Origin: Candidatus Parcubacteria bacterium
Lineage (GTDB): Bacteria > Patescibacteriota > Minisyncoccia > Minisyncoccales > UBA6532
Assembly: GCA_030645645.1 (NCBI GenBank)
Contig: JAUSNC010000019.1
Span: forward strand, 1-16,795
Length of the DNA stretch: 16,795 bases
Reading direction: 5' to 3'
Shown here: in pieces, positions 12,591 to 16,795 of the stretch
Position numbering within the stretch: position 1 is the stretch's first letter
Layout of the letters: each line of letters opens with the position of its first letter
The notes under the pieces: generated by a model
The model's input: the letters and a program-made list of their open reading frames with translations, nothing else
Database searches by the model: none
What the model was told of the DNA's origin: nothing
Made by a program: the position numbers and the translations under genes

Positions 12591-14648
12591 ATGAATTTAG
12601 TTATTGTTGAAAGTCCGACAAAAGCAAAAACAATCGGAAAATTTTTAGGACCTGACTTTAAAGTCCTATCTTCCTTCGGTCATATCCGCGATTTGCCGAA
12701 AAGCGAACTTGGCATAGACACTGAAAATGATTTCACGCCAAAATATGTGATCCCTCCGAAAGCCAGAAAAGCGATCAAAGCTTTGAAAATAGAAGCCAAA
12801 AAAGCGGATTCAATAATCCTGGCAACTGATGAAGACCGGGAAGGAGAAGCGATTGCCTGGCATATAGCTAAAGTATTGGATTTGGATGAAGAAAAAAAGA
12901 ATCAAAGAATCGTTTTCCATGAAATTACCAAGACTGCAATTGAAGAATCTTTGAAAAACCCCAGGGATCTGAATATGAATCTCGTCAACGCCCAACAGAC
13001 AAGGCGTATTTTGGATAGAATTGTAGGATATAAACTATCTCCTTTTTTATGGAAAAAGGTGGCAAGAGGTCTTTCCGCGGGCAGAGTGCAATCAGTAACC
13101 GTTCTTTTAGTTGTAGAGCGCGAAAAGGAAATTCAAAAATTCGTACCACAGGAATATTGGGATATAACGGCACTATTAACAAAGAAAACTGAATCTCTTC
13201 AGTTTGAAGCCGTATTAAATAAAAAAGCGGGAAAAAATATCGGGAAAATGGACATTAAAGATGAGAAAGAAGCCGATGAAATAATAAAAGATCTGGAAAA
13301 AGCGGAATATGCGGTTACGGACATAGAAAAAAAGGAAGTAAATAGAAATCCCCTTCCTCCTTTTACTACAAGCACCCTTCAGCAGGAAGCTTGGAAAAAA
13401 TTAAGATTCCCCGCTAAATTCACAATGGGAGTTGCCCAAGGTTTATATGAAAAAGGATTTATAACATACCACAGGACTGATTCTTTGAATCTCTCCGAAT
13501 CAGCTCTCTTTGAAGCAAAAGATTTTATAAATTCGCAATACGGCAAAGAATATTGGCCGGGCTCAGTCAGGAAATTCAAAACAAAAAGCAAAGGAGCTCA
13601 GGAAGCCCATGAAGCAATAAGGCCGACTTCCCCTAATCGCGCGCCTGATTCCATTGCCAAAGATTTGGAGAAAGACAAACAAATGGATGCCCAAATCAAG
13701 CTTTATGATTTGATTTGGCGAAGATTTATCGCCAGTCAGATGAGTCAGGCAATCTTTAATTCAACAACCTGCGATATTGACGCCAAAAACTATTCTTTCC
13801 GCACCAACGGCCAAACTCTAAAGTTTGACGGCTTCTTGAAAGTTTATCCTATTAAATTTGAAGAGAAAGAAATTCCTCCTCTTGAAAAAGGAGAGATATT
13901 AAATTTAATAGAACTTTCCCCGAACCAGCATTTTACCCAGCCCCCGGCCCGTTATACGGAGGCTTCGCTGATTAAAGCTCTGGAAGAAAACGGGATAGGA
14001 AGGCCTTCAACTTACGCTCCTATAATTTCAACCGTGCAGGAGCGTAATTATATTGAAAAAAATGATCAAAAAAGATTTCAGCCGACAGAGATAGGAACAG
14101 TTGTTATAAATTTGTTGCTTGAACATTTTCCTCAAATTGTTGATATTAAATTTACCGCCAAAATGGAAGAGGATTTTGACACGATTGCCGCAGGCGGATA
14201 TGATTTGATATTGGTTTTGGAAAAATTCTACGGGCCTTTTGCAAAAAATCTGAAGGAAAAATACGAGGAAGTTTCCAAGAAGGATATTGCGGAAGAAAAA
14301 ACGGATAAAATATGTCCGAAGTGCGGTTCTCCTCTTATAATTAAATTAGGCAGATTCGGAAAGTTCTATGCTTGTTCCGGCTTTCCAAAATGCGAATATA
14401 CGGAATCGTTGGCGGAAAAAGACTTAGGAGTCGCCTGCCCGAAATGCAAAGAGGGAAAAATTGTTGAAAAAAGAACGAGAAAAGCGAAAATATTTTACGG
14501 CTGCAATAGGTATCCGAAATGCGACCAGGCTTATTGGGATAAACCAATCAATAAAAATTGTCCAAAATGCAGTTCTTTACTGGTTGAAACAAAAAGCAAG
14601 AAAATCAAATGCTCAAATAAGGAATGCGACTATTCGGAGGAAAAATAA
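12591..14648 (+). CDS. topA: DNA topoisomerase I (type IA)
   Basis: TopA relaxes negative supercoils by cutting and passing single strands. The 685 residues show the Toprim domain with Glu7 (VESPTKAK) and metal site DEDREGEAIAWH (80-91), SAGRVQSVTVLLVVEREKEI (162-181), and the active-site loop ITYHRTDS with Tyr293. AHEAIRPT, the PARYTEASLIKALEENGIGRPST region and KFTAKMEEDFD complete the core. The C-terminus has three four-cysteine zinc ribbons, roughly 574-602 (CPKC...CSGFPKC), 615-644 (CPKC...CNRYPKC) and 656-680 (CPKC...CSNKEC). Length is close to the smaller bacterial TopA proteins. It is transcribed alone, divergent from the 73-residue gene and convergent with the Nudix-like gene, 23 nt from its stop. 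Confidence 0.97.
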   Translation: MNLVIVESPTKAKTIGKFLGPDFKVLSSFGHIRDLPKSELGIDTENDFTPKYVIPPKARKAIKALKIEAKKADSIILATDEDREGEAIAWHIAKVLDLDEEKKNQRIVFHEITKTAIEESLKNPRDLNMNLVNAQQTRRILDRIVGYKLSPFLWKKVARGLSAGRVQSVTVLLVVEREKEIQKFVPQEYWDITALLTKKTESLQFEAVLNKKAGKNIGKMDIKDEKEADEIIKDLEKAEYAVTDIEKKEVNRNPLPPFTTSTLQQEAWKKLRFPAKFTMGVAQGLYEKGFITYHRTDSLNLSESALFEAKDFINSQYGKEYWPGSVRKFKTKSKGAQEAHEAIRPTSPNRAPDSIAKDLEKDKQMDAQIKLYDLIWRRFIASQMSQAIFNSTTCDIDAKNYSFRTNGQTLKFDGFLKVYPIKFEEKEIPPLEKGEILNLIELSPNQHFTQPPARYTEASLIKALEENGIGRPSTYAPIISTVQERNYIEKNDQKRFQPTEIGTVVINLLLEHFPQIVDIKFTAKMEEDFDTIAAGGYDLILVLEKFYGPFAKNLKEKYEEVSKKDIAEEKTDKICPKCGSPLIIKLGRFGKFYACSGFPKCEYTESLAEKDLGVACPKCKEGKIVEKRTRKAKIFYGCNRYPKCDQAYWDKPINKNCPKCSSLLVETKSKKIKCSNKECDYSEEK

Positions 14649-14651
14649 ATT

Positions 14652-14676
14652 AAAAAGTGAGGTTGTTTGCCTCACT
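14652..14676 (-). terminator. intrinsic terminator of the Nudix-like gene
   Basis: A perfect 7-bp stem AGTGAGG/CCTCACT (14656-14662 and 14670-14676) with a 7-nt loop is followed on the minus strand by TTTTTAATTTATTTTT. The TGA stop of the minus gene (14674-14672) lies inside the stem. The plus strand lacks a T tract after the stem. Confidence 0.65.
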
Positions 14677-15226
14677 GTAGGATTGCTAATATCTTTTTTA
14701 GAGAAAATAGCGATTGAAGTGCATTGTGTTGATCAGGGAAAAGAACTACCGTACTCCGCTCATCTTTTACTTCTTTAGGATATTTAGAACAATGGACTTC
14801 CCCAAGTGAAACAATATGATCACTTTTGCAAACTGTTTTGAACACTTGGTTTCTTGCTCCTTTATGTAATTTCACTTTTTCTAACTGGCCTGAGCTAATA
14901 AGTCCTACATAGTTATATCCAATAGCCGGTTTCCCTTTATAAGTATAAGGAGATACGCTGAACATTATCAGTTCATACGGATTAAAATATTTTTGAAATT
15001 CCTCGCCTAACTCTTCTTTTGCTCCTCTTATTACCGCATCCATTAGACTTTCACCAGGTTCTAACTTTTCATTCCATGAAGGCTGGCATATATACGGATT
15101 TGATTGCGGTATCTCAATTCCGTTTTCTATTTCTGTTTCCGCTCTTTGTTGTAAAAGAACCATGCCTGCATTTAGCCCGTCCTTAACTATAAGCCATACG
15201 GCTACGCTTTCCGTTTTAATATTCAA
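14672..15226 (-). CDS. Nudix-like hydrolase with degenerate signature
   Basis: This 184-residue protein resembles the Nudix fold, whose enzymes cleave nucleoside diphosphates linked to another group. After a first strand (SVAVWLIVKDG...MVLLQQRA) comes PSWNEKLEPGES and the helix DAVIRGAKEELGEEF, which aligns with the Nudix box Gx5Ex7REUxEExGU at residues 53-75. Glu59, Arg67, Glu71, Glu72 and Gly74 are kept, but the first Gly is Glu53, the Glu after Arg is Gly68, and the last hydrophobic position is Glu75. Metal binding may survive; activity is uncertain. The rest has no recognised domain and ends SLKKILAILQ. The start is TTG at 15226, with GGAG 12 nt upstream; no ATG is nearer than codon 22, inside the fold. 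Divergent from rel, with its own promoter and terminator. Substrate unknown. Confidence 0.62.
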   Translation of the reverse strand: MNIKTESVAVWLIVKDGLNAGMVLLQQRAETEIENGIEIPQSNPYICQPSWNEKLEPGESLMDAVIRGAKEELGEEFQKYFNPYELIMFSVSPYTYKGKPAIGYNYVGLISSGQLEKVKLHKGARNQVFKTVCKSDHIVSLGEVHCSKYPKEVKDERSTVVLFPDQHNALQSLFSLKKILAILQ

Positions 15227-15231
15227 TTTTC

Positions 15232-15260
15232 TTTACAGCTCCATAATAGTATTATAAGAT
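15232..15260 (+). promoter_or_regulatory. possible rel promoter
   Basis: TTTACA (15232-15237), a 17-nt spacer and TAAGAT (15255-15260) would start transcription near 15267, favouring the ATG at 15271 as a leaderless start. An alternative -10, TATTAT (15250-15255), would place the start at the ATG 15262 itself. Both overlap the divergent Nudix promoter. Confidence 0.35.
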
Positions 15261-15277
15261 AATGGATTATATGTCAA
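15251..15277 (-). promoter_or_regulatory. consensus promoter of the Nudix-like gene, overlapping rel start
   Basis: TTGACA (15277-15272) and TATAAT (15256-15251) are both perfect but the spacer is short, 15 nt. The -35 box lies inside the first codons of rel. Transcription would start near 15244, just upstream of the GGAG sequence. Confidence 0.5.
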
Positions 15278-16795
15278 GCTTAAATTCTCTTCTACAGCAA
15301 ATCATAAAAGACCGTCCTGATTCAAAAATAATTGAACAGGCCTTTGAATTGGCAAAAGAAGCGCACGAAGGCCAAAAAAGATTCTCCGGGGAGGATTACA
15401 TCTGGCATCCTTTGAAAGTTGCTCAAATTTTGAATGAAATGAAATTGGATTCAAAAACAATCGCCGCCGGACTTCTACATGATGTTCCTGAAGATACAAC
15501 AGTCACTTTGGATGATATTGAAGAAAAATTCGGGAAAGAAATTTCTTTTTTGGTTGACGGAGTAAGTAAACTGGGAAAGCTGAGATATCCTAAAACGGAG
15601 GTAGATTTAAAACCCATTAAAACAAGAGCGAAAAATCCCATTGATATCCATGCGGAAAATCTCAGAAAGATGTTTTTTGCCATGGCAGAAGATATAAGAG
15701 TAATTCTAATAAAGCTGGCAGACAGGATGGACAATATGAGGACAATAAAATATCTTCCGAAAGAGAAACAAAAGAGATTCGCCCTGGAAACTTTGGAGAT
15801 ATTCGCCCCTCTGGCCAGCCGGCTTGGAATGGGAGAATTAAGAGGATCTCTTGAAGATTTGGCGTTTCCCTGTCTTTATCCCACAGAATACAAATGGCTG
15901 GAATCTCAGATTAAGGAGCGCTACGCGGAAAGAATCAAATATTTAAAAAAATTAAGGACGATTCTTATAAAAATTCTCCGTAAAGAAAGAATAGAAACAA
16001 TTACCATAGACTTCAGGGTGAAACATTATTGGAGTCTTTACCAAAAACTGCTCAAACACGATATGGATCTTGAGAAAATATATGATCTGGTCGCCTTGAG
16101 AATAATCGCCAAAGATGTGGAATCCTGTTATAAAGTCCTGGGAATAATCCATAAATACTGGAAACCGATGCCCGGACGCATCAAAGATTATATTTCTCTG
16201 CCCAAACCAACGGGATATCAAAGCCTTCATACTACCGTTTTCTGCGTCAGCGGAAAGATTACGGAGATACAAATAAAAACGCCGGAAATGCATGAGGAAG
16301 CCGAACATGGTATTGCCGCTCATTGGGCGAAAAAAGAAGGAGTGGGTTTTAATGCCAGACGAAAAAAATTCTCATGGGTGAGCCAGCTTGCTGACTGGCA
16401 AAAAGAAACAATTAAATCCCAAGAATTTTTAGAAGGGCTTAAAATAGATTTTTTTAAAAACAGAATATTTATTTTTACGCCCAAAGGAGATGTAATTGAT
16501 TTACCTGATGGAGCAACTGCAATTGATTTTGCATATTCACTTCACACTGAATTAGGAAATCATTGTTCTTCGGCCAAAATCAACGGAAAAATAACTCCTT
16601 TGTCTCATTCTCTTAAAAACGGAGATATGCTTGAGATTATTATTGATAAAAATAAAAAGCCTTCGCGAGACTGGCTTGATTTCGTAAAAACTAATATTGC
16701 AAAAACACGTATAAAAGAATTTCTTAAAAAAGAGTCTCTGCCGGAAAATTTTAATAAGGGCCTTTTAATATTAAACCGCGAATTCCAGCAGATAC
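15262..16795 (+). CDS. rel: bifunctional (p)ppGpp synthetase/hydrolase (RelA/SpoT), C-terminus outside window
   Basis: RSH enzymes make and degrade the alarmone (p)ppGpp. The visible 511 residues begin with the hydrolase HD domain: Arg40, His49 (HP), LLHDVPEDT with H73/D74 and E77/D78, and KLADRMDNMRT with D154 and N158; the histidine usual before Asn is Asp157. The synthetase domain follows with RVKHYWSLYQK (252-262), YDLVALRII (274-282), the RxKD motif RIKD (306-309) typical of bifunctional, GDP-preferring enzymes, PKPTGYQSLHTTV (314-326) and EIQIKTPEMHEEAEHG (335-350). A TGS domain spans about 402-461. Compared with common Rel proteins, about 12 extra residues lie near 108-128 of the hydrolase. 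ATG 15262 is listed; ATG 15271 (MSSLNSL) is equally possible. The end is beyond the window. Confidence 0.95.
   Translation, partial: MDYMSSLNSLLQQIIKDRPDSKIIEQAFELAKEAHEGQKRFSGEDYIWHPLKVAQILNEMKLDSKTIAAGLLHDVPEDTTVTLDDIEEKFGKEISFLVDGVSKLGKLRYPKTEVDLKPIKTRAKNPIDIHAENLRKMFFAMAEDIRVILIKLADRMDNMRTIKYLPKEKQKRFALETLEIFAPLASRLGMGELRGSLEDLAFPCLYPTEYKWLESQIKERYAERIKYLKKLRTILIKILRKERIETITIDFRVKHYWSLYQKLLKHDMDLEKIYDLVALRIIAKDVESCYKVLGIIHKYWKPMPGRIKDYISLPKPTGYQSLHTTVFCVSGKITEIQIKTPEMHEEAEHGIAAHWAKKEGVGFNARRKKFSWVSQLADWQKETIKSQEFLEGLKIDFFKNRIFIFTPKGDVIDLPDGATAIDFAYSLHTELGNHCSSAKINGKITPLSHSLKNGDMLEIIIDKNKKPSRDWLDFVKTNIAKTRIKEFLKKESLPENFNKGLLILNREFQQI

Noticed and set aside
14461..14778. 105-codon plus-strand frame overlapping the topA end
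   Set aside because: It is a shifted reading of the topA zinc-ribbon region and then runs antisense through the Nudix-like gene; no start signal or family match.

Overview
The window looks like chromosomal DNA of a small-genome bacterium, most likely a Candidate Phyla Radiation (Patescibacteria) member and probably Parcubacteria-like. This rests on AT-rich sequence (I estimate high-30s % GC), very tight gene packing, shortened versions of standard proteins (FtsZ 310 aa, Mfd 651 aa, ComEC without its metallo-beta-lactamase domain) and the order lepB-hisS-HIT-rpsU-yqeY-ybeY-ftsA-ftsZ-comEC. No ribosomal RNA is present, so the taxonomy is inference. TGA works as a normal stop (hisS, ybeY and the Nudix-like gene end in it), which argues against the UGA=Gly lineages. 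No tRNA, rRNA, CRISPR array, insertion sequence or prophage was seen.

Left part (1-9178): everything reads on the minus strand. A promoter at about 9201-9229 starts lepB-hisS-HIT (gaps of 3-4 nt). A second promoter at 6949-6977 starts rpsU-yqeY-ybeY-ftsA-ftsZ, combining translation and ribosome biogenesis with division; ftsA and ftsZ overlap as TAATG. A hairpin after ftsZ is followed by a promoter placed so that comEC should start on its own GTG. A further promoter drives a GT-B/MGDG-synthase-like glycosyltransferase that overlaps, again as TAATG, an EamA-type membrane transporter cut by the window edge.

Right part (9277-16795): four plus-strand housekeeping genes, pth, a short mfd, topA and a bifunctional rel/spoT (cut by the window edge), alternate with three small minus-strand single-gene units: a protein of 11-residue repeats, a 73-residue protein of unknown function, and a Nudix-like protein with a degraded signature. 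Each minus unit has its own sigma70-like promoter, and each has its stop codon at or inside the stem of its own terminator, only 21-24 nt from the stop of the convergent housekeeping gene. At two junctions the minus promoter's -35 box lies inside the first codons of the divergent gene.

The most notable points are the missing FtsZ tail beside an FtsA that keeps its membrane-targeting helix; an Mfd with neither its UvrA-binding nor its C-terminal regulatory region; several predicted leaderless or nearly leaderless genes; and the three compact minus-strand units. I see no clear multi-gene novel system such as a defence or secretion island.
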